NCBI GenBank assembly: GCA_964480565.1
Contig: CAYZSU010000067.1
Span: forward strand, 1-11,764
Reading direction: 5' to 3'
Source of the DNA: CAYZSU01 sp964480565
GTDB lineage: Bacteria; UBA10199; 2-02-FULL-44-16; JAAZCA01
DNA length: 11,764 nt
Shown: piece by piece, positions 1 through 6,160 of the stretch
Layout: every line of letters starts with the position of its first letter
How positions within the stretch are numbered: position 1 is the first letter of the stretch
Program-made: the position numbers and the translations under genes
The notes under the pieces: generated by a model
The model's database searches: none
What the model was told of the DNA's origin: nothing
What the model saw: the letters and a program-made list of their open reading frames with translations, nothing else

Positions 1-113
1 GAACTATAACGATCAAATGATATTTGCGCTAGATGCGCTTCGCTAACCGCTTACTCCTCAAAAGATGTTCCAAAGGATTGTTTAAAAATGTCTACTCAAG
101 CAACTTGATAACA

Positions 114-140
114 CTCCATAATCGGCGTACTATTATGGAG
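114..140. repeat. Inverted repeat abutting the start of the broken ATPase gene
   Basis: CTCCATAAT (114-122) and ATTATGGAG (132-140) form a perfect 9-bp inverted repeat with a 9-nt loop, ending one base before the ATG at 142. The right arm holds both a -10-like TATTAT (131-136) and the only GGAG near the start. It could be an operator or an RNA hairpin hiding the ribosome site. Either role is inference; the repeat itself is plain. Confidence 0.6.
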
Positions 141-141
141 C

Positions 142-1296
142 ATGTTCCAGCGAACACTTAAATTACCAATAAAACACAGTTTTTTCTTGTTTGGTGCAAG
201 AGGAACTGGCAAATCCACATTACTTCGACATCATTTTCACGATCCAACAACCTTGATTATTGATCTACTTATCCCCGAAATTGAAGATAGACTAATTCGC
301 AATCCATCTGAATTATTAGAACAAATCAATCTACACCCCCCTCTATTATTCTAATTGATGAAATACAAAAAATACCTCGATTACTGGATTTAGTTCAATC
401 GATCATGTTTGACCACCCTGATATTCAATTTGCCCTTACAGATTCCAGTGCAAGAAAACTCAAACGAGGCAGCGCCAATTTACTCGCAGGTCGTGCATTT
501 CTTCACCATTTATATCCTCTCACATTCCAAGAACTGGAACATGCATTCTCACTCAAGACAGTACTTGCATACAGCACACTACCTGCAGTGTGCAATTTAG
601 AGAATGTACAGGATAAACGTGCATTTCTACATTCCTATGCACTCACCTATTACTAAAGAAGAAATCCAAGCAGAACAAATTGTGCGCAATTTAGAACCCT
701 TTCGAAATTTCCTTGAAGTCGCAGCTCAGTCCAATAGTAAAATTATCTCATATGCAAATATTGCTCGTAATGTAAATGTAGGCATCAAAACAGTTCAATC
801 CTATTTTCAGATATTGGAAGATACTTTGCTTGGTTTTTTACTACAACCATTCCATCTTTCTATCCGAAAGAGGCAACGGCAAAATCCCAAGTTTTACTTT
901 ATCGATACAGGCATTGCTCGCGCACTTTCTAGAACACTTACTCTTGATATTAAGCCACACACATCACAATACGGCGATTTATTTGAACAATTCATTATTT
1001 TAGAAATCTACAAACGTAGCAATTATAAAATGAATGATTATCGATTTTCATATTTACGCACCAAAGACAATGCGGAAATTGACTTGATTATTGAACGTCC
1101 AGATATGCCTCTGGCATTAATAGAAATCAAGTCCTCCAAGCATATTGATCACACTCAACTACGTACAATATCTCGTTTTCGCCAAGATATTGCACAATGC
1201 GATGCATTTTGTTTATCACAGGATCCTATTGCACGTACCTATAATGGCATTCAGATTTTACCTTGGCAGCAAGGACTTGAAGCCTTGGGATTATAA
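142..1296 (+). pseudogene. Frameshifted AAA (AAA_14) / DUF4143 ATPase
   Basis: Remnant of an ATPase of the AAA_14 + DUF4143 family, proteins of poorly known function with a P-loop domain and a C-terminal PD-(D/E)XK-like fold. The start (MFQRTLKLPIKHSFFLFG) and Walker A (GARGTGKST) read in frame 1 until a stop at 352. Walker B (ILIDEIQKI) and the sensor-like segment ending in TFQEL continue in the -1 frame from about 342 to 653. The reading then returns to frame 1 at about 652 (TKEEIQAEQIVR) and runs to the TAA at 1294-1296, including FYFIDTGIARAL and the nuclease-like pair AEIDLII / LIEIKSSK. The first shift lies in a run of six C (336-341), the second near 648-652. Both must be undone to give a protein of about 384 residues, so the gene is called broken. 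The usual TGSSA reads TDSSA. Sequencing error in the C run could explain the first shift only. A second, intact but diverged family member lies at 8034-9356. Confidence 0.85.
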
Positions 1297-1338
1297 GCAG
1301 AAAATTAATCATTGGACTGCCCACAAACTGATAATATA

Positions 1339-1412
1339 GCGAAATAGCTGTAGGTCAGCGAAGTGGTCCCAGAAAAAAACTGGATTGCTTCACCAGACTA
1401 CGTCTATTTCGC
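1339..1412. repeat. Palindromic dispersed element, copy A
   Basis: A 74-bp imperfect palindrome bounded by GCGAAATAG (1339-1347) and CTATTTCGC (1404-1412). The inner arms carry GGTCAGCGAAG on the left and CTGGATTGCTTC on the right around an A-rich loop. The same inner words occur in the element at 10814-10914, and the left one again at 11661-11692, so these belong to one repeat family. It lies 42 bp beyond the stop of the broken ATPase and could fold in RNA as a transcript end. Confidence 0.65.
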
Positions 1413-1450
1413 AATGACTTTTGTGACTGCCCTCAAAATAGACATATTGT

Positions 1451-1531
1451 GGCTCCGGTTCAAGTCCAGAAAAACCACAAAACAAAACAGGGTCCTAAAG
1501 GACCCTGTTTTATTTTGGCGCTCCCAACGGG
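1451..1531. repeat. 81-bp direct repeat, upstream copy (tRNA-Glu tail duplicate)
   Basis: Identical over 81 bases to 1633-1713. It contains a terminator hairpin (arms 1484-1495 and 1500-1511) and, at 1516-1531, the last 16 bases of tRNA-Glu including the CCA end, but not the rest of the tRNA. Identity stops at 1532, inside the T-arm. Duplication of a tRNA 3' end is what a tRNA-targeting integrative element or a local duplication leaves behind. No integrase gene is visible. Confidence 0.9.
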
Positions 1532-1533
1532 GC

Positions 1534-1561
1534 GCCGGAGCGCGCGTACCCGCGCTCCGGC
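1534..1561. repeat. GC-rich hairpin between the 81-bp repeats
   Basis: GCCGGAGCGCG (1534-1544) and CGCGCTCCGGC (1551-1561) form a perfect 11-bp stem with a 6-nt loop. No T-run follows on either strand, so an intrinsic terminator is unlikely. It stands out from the AT-rich surroundings and may be part of the DNA inserted between the duplicated tRNA tails. Confidence 0.7.
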
Positions 1562-1632
1562 ACTTCATCATTATATAGCTCGCCCAATAGGCCGAGCCAC
1601 TTACCTGTTGGTCGTCGAACTAGGAGCCTAAC

Positions 1633-1713
1633 GGCTCCGGTTCAAGTCCAGAAAAACCACAAAACAAAACAGGGTCCTAAAGGACCCTGTTTTATTTTGG
1701 CGCTCCCAACGGG
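1633..1713. repeat. 81-bp direct repeat, tRNA-proximal copy
   Basis: Second identical copy of 1451-1531, offset by 182 bp. Its right end is the real 3' end of tRNA-Glu; the rest is the tRNA's downstream terminator and about 33 bp beyond. Full identity over 81 bases implies a recent event or ongoing homogenisation. Confidence 0.9.
1666..1693 (-). terminator. Intrinsic terminator of tRNA-Glu
   Basis: AAAACAGGGTCC (1666-1677) and GGACCCTGTTTT (1682-1693) form a 12-bp stem with a 4-nt loop, starting 5 bp past the tRNA CCA. Read on the minus strand the stem runs into GTTTTG. The structure is almost symmetrical, so it could work in both directions. An identical copy sits at 1484-1511. Confidence 0.85.
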
Positions 1714-1773
1714 ACTCGAACCCGTGTCTCAGCCTTGAGAGGGCTGCATCCTAGGCCACTAGACGATGGGAGC
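1698..1773 (-). tRNA. tRNA-Glu (anticodon CUC)
   Basis: On the minus strand the 76-nt gene starts GCTCCCA, has a D-arm with TCTAGTGGCCTAGG, an anticodon stem CAGCC/GGCTG around the loop CTCTCAA (anticodon CTC), a T-arm ACGGGTTCGAGTCCCGT, the acceptor mate TGGGAGC, discriminator G and an encoded CCA. It reads GAG codons. Many gammaproteobacteria rely on a UUC tRNA-Glu alone, so this is likely an extra isoacceptor. It lies 47 bp downstream of gpmA on the same strand with no clear terminator between, so read-through is possible. Its last 16 bases are duplicated at 1516-1531. Confidence 0.95.
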
Positions 1774-1774
1774 T

Positions 1775-1794
1775 TTAATCAAGTAATTGATTAA
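1775..1794. repeat. Perfect 8-bp inverted repeat between gpmA and tRNA-Glu
   Basis: TTAATCAA (1775-1782), GTAA, TTGATTAA (1787-1794). It begins one base upstream of the mature tRNA 5' end. It has no T-tract, so it is not a standard terminator. It could guide processing of a gpmA-tRNA transcript or bind a regulator; neither can be shown from the sequence. Confidence 0.45.
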
Positions 1795-1820
1795 CAGCTT
1801 ACCTATATTGTCGCAAGAAT

Positions 1821-2567
1821 TTATTTAGACTTTCCCTGATTGGCAACGGCACTCATGGCTTTTGCAACTGCCTCTGCATCACCCAAATAATAATGTTTAA
1901 TCGGTGTTAAGTCATCGTTTAGCTCATATACCAATGGCATGCCTGTTGGAATATTGAGTTTTAAAATATCCTCATCCGACACATTATCCAAAAGTTTAAC
2001 CAATGCGCGCAAGCTATTACCATGCGCCGCAATAACCACACGTTTACCCGCTTTTAAGTCCGGCACAATTGATTCATTCCAATAGGGTAAGAATCGATCT
2101 ACTGTATCTTTCAAACATTCGGTCTGAGGCAATAGTGTATCATCCAAATCATTATATCGTGCCTCATGACTGGGATGTCGTTCATCACTGACTTCTAATG
2201 CAGGCGGTGGAATATCATAGCTGCGCCGCCAAATTAGCACTTGATCATCTCCGTGCTTTTCTGCAGTTTCCGATTTATTTAACCCCTGCAAAGCACCATA
2301 ATGACGCTCATTTAAACGCCAGGTACGCTTTACTGGAATCCACATCAAATCCATTCCATCCAATGTCATCCACAATGTACGAATTGCACGCTTTAACAGC
2401 GATGTATGTGCAATATCAAAGGTATAACCATTGTCCTTTAAAACATCACCCGCGGCCTTGGCTTCAGTGCGCCCTTTTTCAGATAAATCCACATCCGTCC
2501 AACCAGTGAACCGATTTTCCTTATTCCAATTACTTTCACCGTGCCGAAGAAGTACTAGTTTGATCAT
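1821..2567 (-). CDS. gpmA: 2,3-bisphosphoglycerate-dependent phosphoglycerate mutase
   Basis: Cytosolic glycolytic enzyme that interconverts 3- and 2-phosphoglycerate through a phosphohistidine. From the ATG at 2567 it has 248 residues, the size of E. coli GpmA (250), and aligns without gaps from memory. The RHGES motif gives the phospho-acceptor His9 with Arg8; Arg60, Glu87 (in LNERHYGALQGLNK) and His182 (in AAHGNSLRALVK) complete the active site. Other family segments are NRFTGWTDVDLSEKG and LNIPTGMPLVYE. A GTG six bases upstream is in frame, but AGGTG lies just before the ATG and overlaps that GTG, so the ATG is preferred. A perfect TATAAT lies at 2581-2586 on the coding strand, but the matching -35 position falls inside a MITE-like repeat and is poor. 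tRNA-Glu follows on the same strand. Confidence 0.97.
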   Translation of the reverse strand: MIKLVLLRHGESNWNKENRFTGWTDVDLSEKGRTEAKAAGDVLKDNGYTFDIAHTSLLKRAIRTLWMTLDGMDLMWIPVKRTWRLNERHYGALQGLNKSETAEKHGDDQVLIWRRSYDIPPPALEVSDERHPSHEARYNDLDDTLLPQTECLKDTVDRFLPYWNESIVPDLKAGKRVVIAAHGNSLRALVKLLDNVSDEDILKLNIPTGMPLVYELNDDLTPIKHYYLGDAEAVAKAMSAVANQGKSK

Positions 2568-2580
2568 AATCACCTCATTT

Positions 2581-2586
2581 ATTATA
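2581..2586 (-). promoter_or_regulatory. Candidate -10 box of gpmA
   Basis: Perfect TATAAT on the minus strand, 13 bp before the ATG at 2567. The predicted start, near 2574, would leave a leader of about 7 nt and cut into the AGGTG site. The position for the -35 lies within the palindromic element 2589-2712 and shows no good match, so this may be only part of the gpmA promoter. Confidence 0.4.
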
Positions 2587-2588
2587 AT

Positions 2589-2712
2589 GGAGCTGTTGAA
2601 AAACGCCCATTTTCGGCGTTGACCAGCAAATCCAATTCAGTTACATACTCTTATGTATGCGCCTTCATGGATTTACTGTCCGCCTTAAATCTGAACATTT
2701 TTGAACAACTCC
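2589..2712. repeat. 124-bp MITE-like palindromic element
   Basis: The ends GGAGCTGTTGAAAAA and TTTTTGAACAACTCC are imperfect 15-bp terminal inverted repeats (2 mismatches). Inside are nested arms AAATCCA/TGGATTT and ACATAC/TGTATG, so the whole unit can fold into one long hairpin. It encodes nothing. The right end plus about 15 bp of flank (to the word ATTTTT/ATTTTG) recurs in inverted orientation at 11713-11764, and a weaker match lies at 75-101. No clear target-site duplication is visible. It sits 2 bp upstream of the gpmA -10 box. Confidence 0.75.
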
Positions 2713-2892
2713 ACAAATTGCTATTTTGATGGCAGTCCCATAATTTACATTCAAGATAGTTGGTGCGTTATGATAGATTTATGAATAAAAATCAAGGATT
2801 AGATCCTAAATTTCGCATACAAAAATCTTCCCTTTTATTATATGGCTATTGCTGATAGCACATCTAATATACAACCCCCATATCAATTAATT
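2713..2892 (+). promoter_or_regulatory. Leader of the DUF606 pair, with weak promoter candidate
   Basis: About 180 bp lie between the MITE-like element and the first DUF606 gene. TTTACA (2744-2749) and TATGAT (2769-2774) are promoter-like but 19 bp apart, longer than ideal. An upstream in-frame ATG at 2842 would add 17 polar residues, and a 24-codon open frame (2781-2855) overlaps that ATG. None has a Shine-Dalgarno sequence. No terminator or riboswitch-like fold was recognised. Confidence 0.3.
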
Positions 2893-3354
2893 ATGAAATT
2901 ACACCTACACAAACAATACTATGCCACATTAGCCGCTTTTGCTGCAGGCATTTGCCTCACATTTCTCGTATTATTAAATTCAGGGCTAGCAAAAAAAGTG
3001 GGCATCCTAGAATCCAGCGTAATTGCACATGGCGTGGGTACGCTATTAGGCTTAATTCTTATCTTACCGCAATTACACAAGAAACTATTCAAAAAAATAC
3101 AGCGCACACCCAAGTATTTATTCATTGGTGGCATTTTTGGAATCACACTTACAACTATTGCCAATATCGCAGCCCCAATTATTGGCCTATTGCTTCACTT
3201 AAGCATTCTAACGTCGCTTGATTTAATCTTTTCAACTCTATTGGACCACTTTGGTTTATTTAATTTGTCAAAATTTAGACTAACAACTAGGCGATGTTTG
3301 GGGCTACTATTATCTCTCACAGGCGTATTATTAATATTTTTGAGTAATTTATGA
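2893..3354 (+). CDS. DMT-superfamily YdcZ/DUF606-type membrane protein (first of pair)
   Basis: Small integral membrane protein of the DUF606 branch of the drug/metabolite transporter superfamily; these act as four- to five-helix halves and often occur in pairs. The substrate is unknown. From the ATG at 2893 it has 153 residues, with hydrophobic segments near 10-30, 43-60, 76-97, 98-117 and 135-151. The family pattern shows as LLNSGLAKKVG near the N-terminus, IAHGVGTLLGL in helix 2 and LLDHFGLFNL before the last helix. An in-frame ATG at 2842 would add a polar 17-residue extension; it is rejected because the membrane core begins near residue 10 of the shorter form and the partner protein is 149 residues. 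Neither start has a good ribosome site. The stop overlaps the next start as ATGA, implying coupled translation and perhaps a heterodimer. Confidence 0.8.
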   Translation: MKLHLHKQYYATLAAFAAGICLTFLVLLNSGLAKKVGILESSVIAHGVGTLLGLILILPQLHKKLFKKIQRTPKYLFIGGIFGITLTTIANIAAPIIGLLLHLSILTSLDLIFSTLLDHFGLFNLSKFRLTTRRCLGLLLSLTGVLLIFLSNL

Positions 3355-3800
3355 TTTTTTTATCCATCCTATTAACAAGTATTGCCAGCGCAATTGTAGC
3401 ATTTCAAAAAACATTGAATGCAGGGCTTGGCAAATGCATTGGCAGCATTGAAGGATCCTTTGTCAATCACTTGGTCGGTTTTATCTTTGGTCTATTAATT
3501 TTAGTAATCGGATACCAACTCGACAATATTAATTTAGGCAATACTCCATTCTATTTATTTCTTGGAGGTGCAGCGGGCATTTTCATGGTTAGCTTTGTTA
3601 ACTATGCCATTGCACATATTGGCATTATGAACACGCTGATTTATTTGATTATTTCGCAGTCCATCACATCATTGATTATCGATCACTATGGACTGATTAA
3701 TCATGCAAAAATTCCAATGAATCCATTGCGCATCATCGGTATTTTATTGATTATATGCGGGGCCAAACTCGCTTTATCTCGAACAACTCCCTCAAAATAA
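3351..3800 (+). CDS. DMT-superfamily YdcZ/DUF606-type membrane protein (second of pair)
   Basis: Second DUF606 half-transporter, 149 residues, with five predicted membrane helices (about 2-20, 36-54, 68-90, 93-110 and 126-143). Family features include FQKTLNAGLGKCIGS after helix 1, SFVNHLVGFIFGLL in helix 2, FLGGAAGIFMVSFVNYA in helix 3, IIDHYGLINH and a final RIIGILLIICGAKLA helix. The start shares four bases (ATGA) with the preceding stop and has only a weak GAG upstream, so translation is probably coupled. The two proteins are similar in layout but clearly diverged, as in other paired small DMT carriers, and probably work together in the inner membrane. The transported compound cannot be inferred. 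A strong terminator follows at once. Confidence 0.85.
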   Translation: MIFLSILLTSIASAIVAFQKTLNAGLGKCIGSIEGSFVNHLVGFIFGLLILVIGYQLDNINLGNTPFYLFLGGAAGIFMVSFVNYAIAHIGIMNTLIYLIISQSITSLIIDHYGLINHAKIPMNPLRIIGILLIICGAKLALSRTTPSK

Positions 3801-3834
3801 AAACGGACAGGTTACTTAGCCTGTCCGTTTCTTT
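3801..3834 (+). terminator. Strong intrinsic terminator, probably bidirectional
   Basis: AAACGGACAGG (3801-3811) and CCTGTCCGTTT (3820-3830) form a perfect 11-bp stem with an 8-nt loop, followed by CTTT on the plus strand and by TTATTTTG when read on the minus strand. It sits between the convergent DUF606 pair and the slipin gene and can end both transcripts. Confidence 0.9.
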
Positions 3835-3858
3835 ATTCACATAATCTATATAACTTAA

Positions 3859-4608
3859 TTAGCGCTTATCCATAAAAAACTTCATAATATCAATGGGAAT
3901 GGGAAATAATGTTGTTGAATTATTTTCCGTGGCAATTTCTTGCAAGGTTTGCAAATAGCGCATTTGCATAGCTGCAGGATGCTCTTCAATCACTTTGGCT
4001 GCCTGAGCTAATTTTTCAGATGCTTGATATTCGCCCTCTGCATTGATAATTTTTGCACGACGATCGCGTTCTGCTTCGGCTTGTCTGGCCATGGCACGCT
4101 TTAATTCTTCAGTTAATCCCACATGTTTAATTTCCACATTGGATACTTTAATTCCCCAAGGATCGGTTTGTTTATCCAATATTTTCTGTAACTGTGTATT
4201 GATTTCTTCTCTATCCGATAAAATCTGATCCAATTCCCGCTCGCCCGTAATGCTGCGAAGCGTTGTTTGCGCCATTTGACTGGTTGCAAACACAAAATTT
4301 TCAACTTCAGTAATAGCTCTACTTGGATCCATCACTCGAAAATAAATAACGGCATTTACCTGCACTGATACATTATCTTTAGTTATAATATCTTGTGGCG
4401 GCACATCCAAAGTAATTAAACGAAGGCTAACGCGTGTCATTTTATCAAGGGGTTTAAATACAAAGATAATGCCAGGGCCTTTGGGCTCAGGCAATAAACG
4501 CCCCAAACGAAAAATAACACCACGTTCATACTCTTTTAAAATTTTAATACACGATAGCAAATATCCCACTACAAAAATAATAATAAACAACCAAATATTG
4601 GGTTCCAT
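3859..4608 (-). CDS. Slipin (stomatin/prohibitin SPFH-domain membrane protein)
   Basis: Membrane-anchored SPFH scaffold protein of the slipin group, 249 residues, the usual size. The N-terminal hydrophobic segment (about 5-22) is a hairpin or single anchor. The SPFH domain follows with YERGVIFRLGR (27-37), GPGIIFVFKPLDK (44-56), TLDVPPQDIITKDNV (66-80) and VNAVIYFRVMDP (84-95). The C-terminal half is an Ala/Glu/Arg-rich coiled coil (about 165-230, with MARQAEAERDRRAKIINAEGE) and a conserved LFPIPIDI near the end. AGGAGG four bases before the ATG fixes the start. nfeD ends 18 bp upstream on the same strand, matching the widespread nfeD-slipin operon in which the protease is thought to act on the stomatin tail. 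The role in membrane microdomains or stress is family knowledge. Confidence 0.95.
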   Translation of the reverse strand: MEPNIWLFIIIFVVGYLLSCIKILKEYERGVIFRLGRLLPEPKGPGIIFVFKPLDKMTRVSLRLITLDVPPQDIITKDNVSVQVNAVIYFRVMDPSRAITEVENFVFATSQMAQTTLRSITGERELDQILSDREEINTQLQKILDKQTDPWGIKVSNVEIKHVGLTEELKRAMARQAEAERDRRAKIINAEGEYQASEKLAQAAKVIEEHPAAMQMRYLQTLQEIATENNSTTLFPIPIDIMKFFMDKR

Positions 4609-4626
4609 AAAACCTCCTTTTATATT

Positions 4627-6051
4627 TTATTGCCTTAATGGCAATACAGTTAATGTTAATCCGTTTACACCCACAACAGTTAATCGCTGATTTAACAACA
4701 CAGTTTCTGACGATTGCGCATTCCAAATTTCACCGTGCACATACACTTGTCCGTGACCATCTCTCCATTTAATCACAGTGGCAGACAACCCTATTAATGC
4801 ATCCTTCCCCATCACACTTTTTTTACAATGCACTTTGCTAATTAGACCAATCAATAAAGCGGCAATAATGGCAATTGGCACGGTAAATACAACTATCAAT
4901 GAATATGACAACTGAACTGTAGATGCTAAATCATCGAATAAAAGAACTGATCCAAATAGCATACTGATTATTCCACCTAGACTTAAAAGACCATAGCTAG
5001 TCACTTTTATTTCAGCGACAAGCAATGCAATACCAATGATAATCAATAGAATACCCGATGTATTGGTTGGCAGTATTTGCATTCCAAAAAAAGCAAGTAC
5101 TAGACAAATTGCACCTGCAATGCCTGGGAAACCAATACCTGGATGCGTAAATTCAAATAATAACCCATAAAAGCCAAGCATCATTAAAATATATGCAATA
5201 TTCGGATGCGCTAATATCGACAACCAATGCAATCGAAATCCTTTTTCAAATGTCACAACAGCCATATCTGCATTTAATACAATTGATTTTCCACCTATTT
5301 TAACAGACAGCCCTTGCAACTGTACTAATAAATCATTTATATCCGTTGCCACAATATCGATCACGTTTTTATCCAATGCCTCACTAGCAATAATCGATGC
5401 ACTATCTCGCACAGATGATACAGCCCAATCCACATTACGATTTCTAAGCTTAGCAATCGACCTCACCCAAGCCAATGTATCATTCATAACTTTATCTTTC
5501 ATCGGTGAATGCGATGATGACTGACTTTGCGTATCACTCTCTTGATCAGCTGGGCGTGATTCTTTTTTATGATCGCTCGGTGTATCTGAATTTTTATCTG
5601 ATATCAGTTTTTTTATTTCCTCTAATACTCCCTTTGAACTTTTCTTCTGCGAACTAGATCCATCTAAATTAACAGGATGCGCTGCACCAATATTAGTGCC
5701 CGGCGCCATAGCTGCCACATGCGATGCCATTGTAATAAACACACCTGCAGATCCAGCACGTGCACCACTTGGCGAGACATAAGTAATAATTGGCAATGGT
5801 GAGTTTAGTATGGATTTTACAATTCGCCTGGTGGAAGTAAGCAAGCCACCCGGTGTATCCAACTCAACAATCAATGCCGCCATATTGTGTTTGACTGCTT
5901 TTTCAATTGATTGATCGATATAATCTGCAGTAACAGGTGTGATCACATCATCATTGATTTGAATATGAGCAATTGAATTACTATTGGCTAGCGATATTGC
6001 ATGACTAAGTATGAAAACGCATATCAAACAAATAAAAATATTTTTTTTCAT
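4627..6051 (-). CDS. NfeD-type membrane-bound serine protease (ClpP class)
   Basis: Long-form NfeD protein of 474 residues. A signal peptide (about 1-22, MKKNIFICLICVF then SLANS) exports the ClpP-like domain (about 26-240): VELDTPGGLLTSTRRIV, then PSGARAGSAGVFITMASHVAAM with Ser101 as likely nucleophile, and DKVMNDTLAWVRSIAKLRNRN with Lys187 as likely partner of the Ser-Lys dyad. Several membrane helices occupy about 275-405, with FEFTHPGIGFPG in the middle. A C-terminal OB-fold NfeD domain (about 412-474, MGKDALIGLSATVI) ends the protein. A polar insert of about 50 residues rich in Ser, Lys and Asp (132-183) separates the two catalytic residues and is longer than I expect. The order nfeD then slipin is standard. 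There is no Shine-Dalgarno; a promoter-like pair places transcription start at the ATG. Confidence 0.95.
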   Translation of the reverse strand: MKKNIFICLICVFILSHAISLANSNSIAHIQINDDVITPVTADYIDQSIEKAVKHNMAALIVELDTPGGLLTSTRRIVKSILNSPLPIITYVSPSGARAGSAGVFITMASHVAAMAPGTNIGAAHPVNLDGSSSQKKSSKGVLEEIKKLISDKNSDTPSDHKKESRPADQESDTQSQSSSHSPMKDKVMNDTLAWVRSIAKLRNRNVDWAVSSVRDSASIIASEALDKNVIDIVATDINDLLVQLQGLSVKIGGKSIVLNADMAVVTFEKGFRLHWLSILAHPNIAYILMMLGFYGLLFEFTHPGIGFPGIAGAICLVLAFFGMQILPTNTSGILLIIIGIALLVAEIKVTSYGLLSLGGIISMLFGSVLLFDDLASTVQLSYSLIVVFTVPIAIIAALLIGLISKVHCKKSVMGKDALIGLSATVIKWRDGHGQVYVHGEIWNAQSSETVLLNQRLTVVGVNGLTLTVLPLRQ

Positions 6052-6057
6052 TGTTGG

Positions 6058-6087
6058 TTTATATCATGCCTATTCGATTGAAGTAAA
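6058..6087 (-). promoter_or_regulatory. Candidate promoter of nfeD-slipin (possibly leaderless)
   Basis: On the minus strand TTTACT (6082-6087), an 18-bp spacer and TATAAA (6058-6063). The last base of the -10 is seven bases before the ATG at 6051, so the predicted transcription start is the A of the ATG. No purine-rich ribosome site precedes the gene. This fits leaderless initiation, though TATAAA alone is common by chance in AT-rich DNA. Confidence 0.4.
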
Positions 6088-6112
6088 CTCGATAATGGGG
6101 CTACTCATAAAA

Positions 6113-6136
6113 CACGCATCATTCGCATGAGTCGTG
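6113..6136 (-). terminator. Candidate terminator of the FHA-methyltransferase operon
   Basis: On the minus strand CACG-AC-TCAT-GCGA-ATGA-TG-CGTG folds as two 4-bp stems with a 2x2 internal loop and a GCGA tetraloop, followed by TTTTAT. It lies about 25 bp past the methyltransferase stop and before the nfeD promoter region. The stem is weak, so this is tentative. Confidence 0.4.
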
Positions 6137-6160
6137 AAAATTTAATTTAAGGACACACCC

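Larger units (their letters stand above)
1297..1697. other. Gene-free interval rich in repeats
   Basis: No convincing protein gene lies between the broken ATPase and tRNA-Glu; the short open frames here run through hairpins and repeats and have no recognisable motifs. The interval holds a palindromic element (1339-1412), two identical 81-bp repeats (the second runs into the tRNA), a GC-rich hairpin (1534-1561) and a small hairpin GGAGCC-TAAC-GGCTCC (1623-1638). The roughly 100 bp between the 81-bp copies is visibly richer in G+C than the flanking DNA. Confidence 0.7.

Noticed and set aside
336..342. Programmed -1 frameshift to make a full ATPase
   Set aside because: The heptamer fits, but a second shift of opposite sign near 650 lacks a slippery site, and a stimulating hairpin or pseudoknot is not apparent, so decay is simpler.
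1451..1480. tRNA T-arm-like string GGTTCAAGTCC on the plus strand within both 81-bp repeats
   Set aside because: Only four of five T-stem pairs form and no acceptor, anticodon or D-arm can be built around it, so it is not a tRNA.
1363..1631. Two overlapping open frames (71 and 60 codons) in the gene-poor interval
   Set aside because: They run through the palindrome, the terminator hairpin and the 81-bp repeat, have no ribosome site and show no domain.
1339..1713. CRISPR array
   Set aside because: Only two long identical units 182 bp apart and isolated palindromes are present; there are no regularly spaced short repeats with unique spacers.
2781..2855. 24-codon frame before the DUF606 pair, possible leader peptide
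   Set aside because: No Shine-Dalgarno, no run of regulatory codons and no attenuator hairpin after it.
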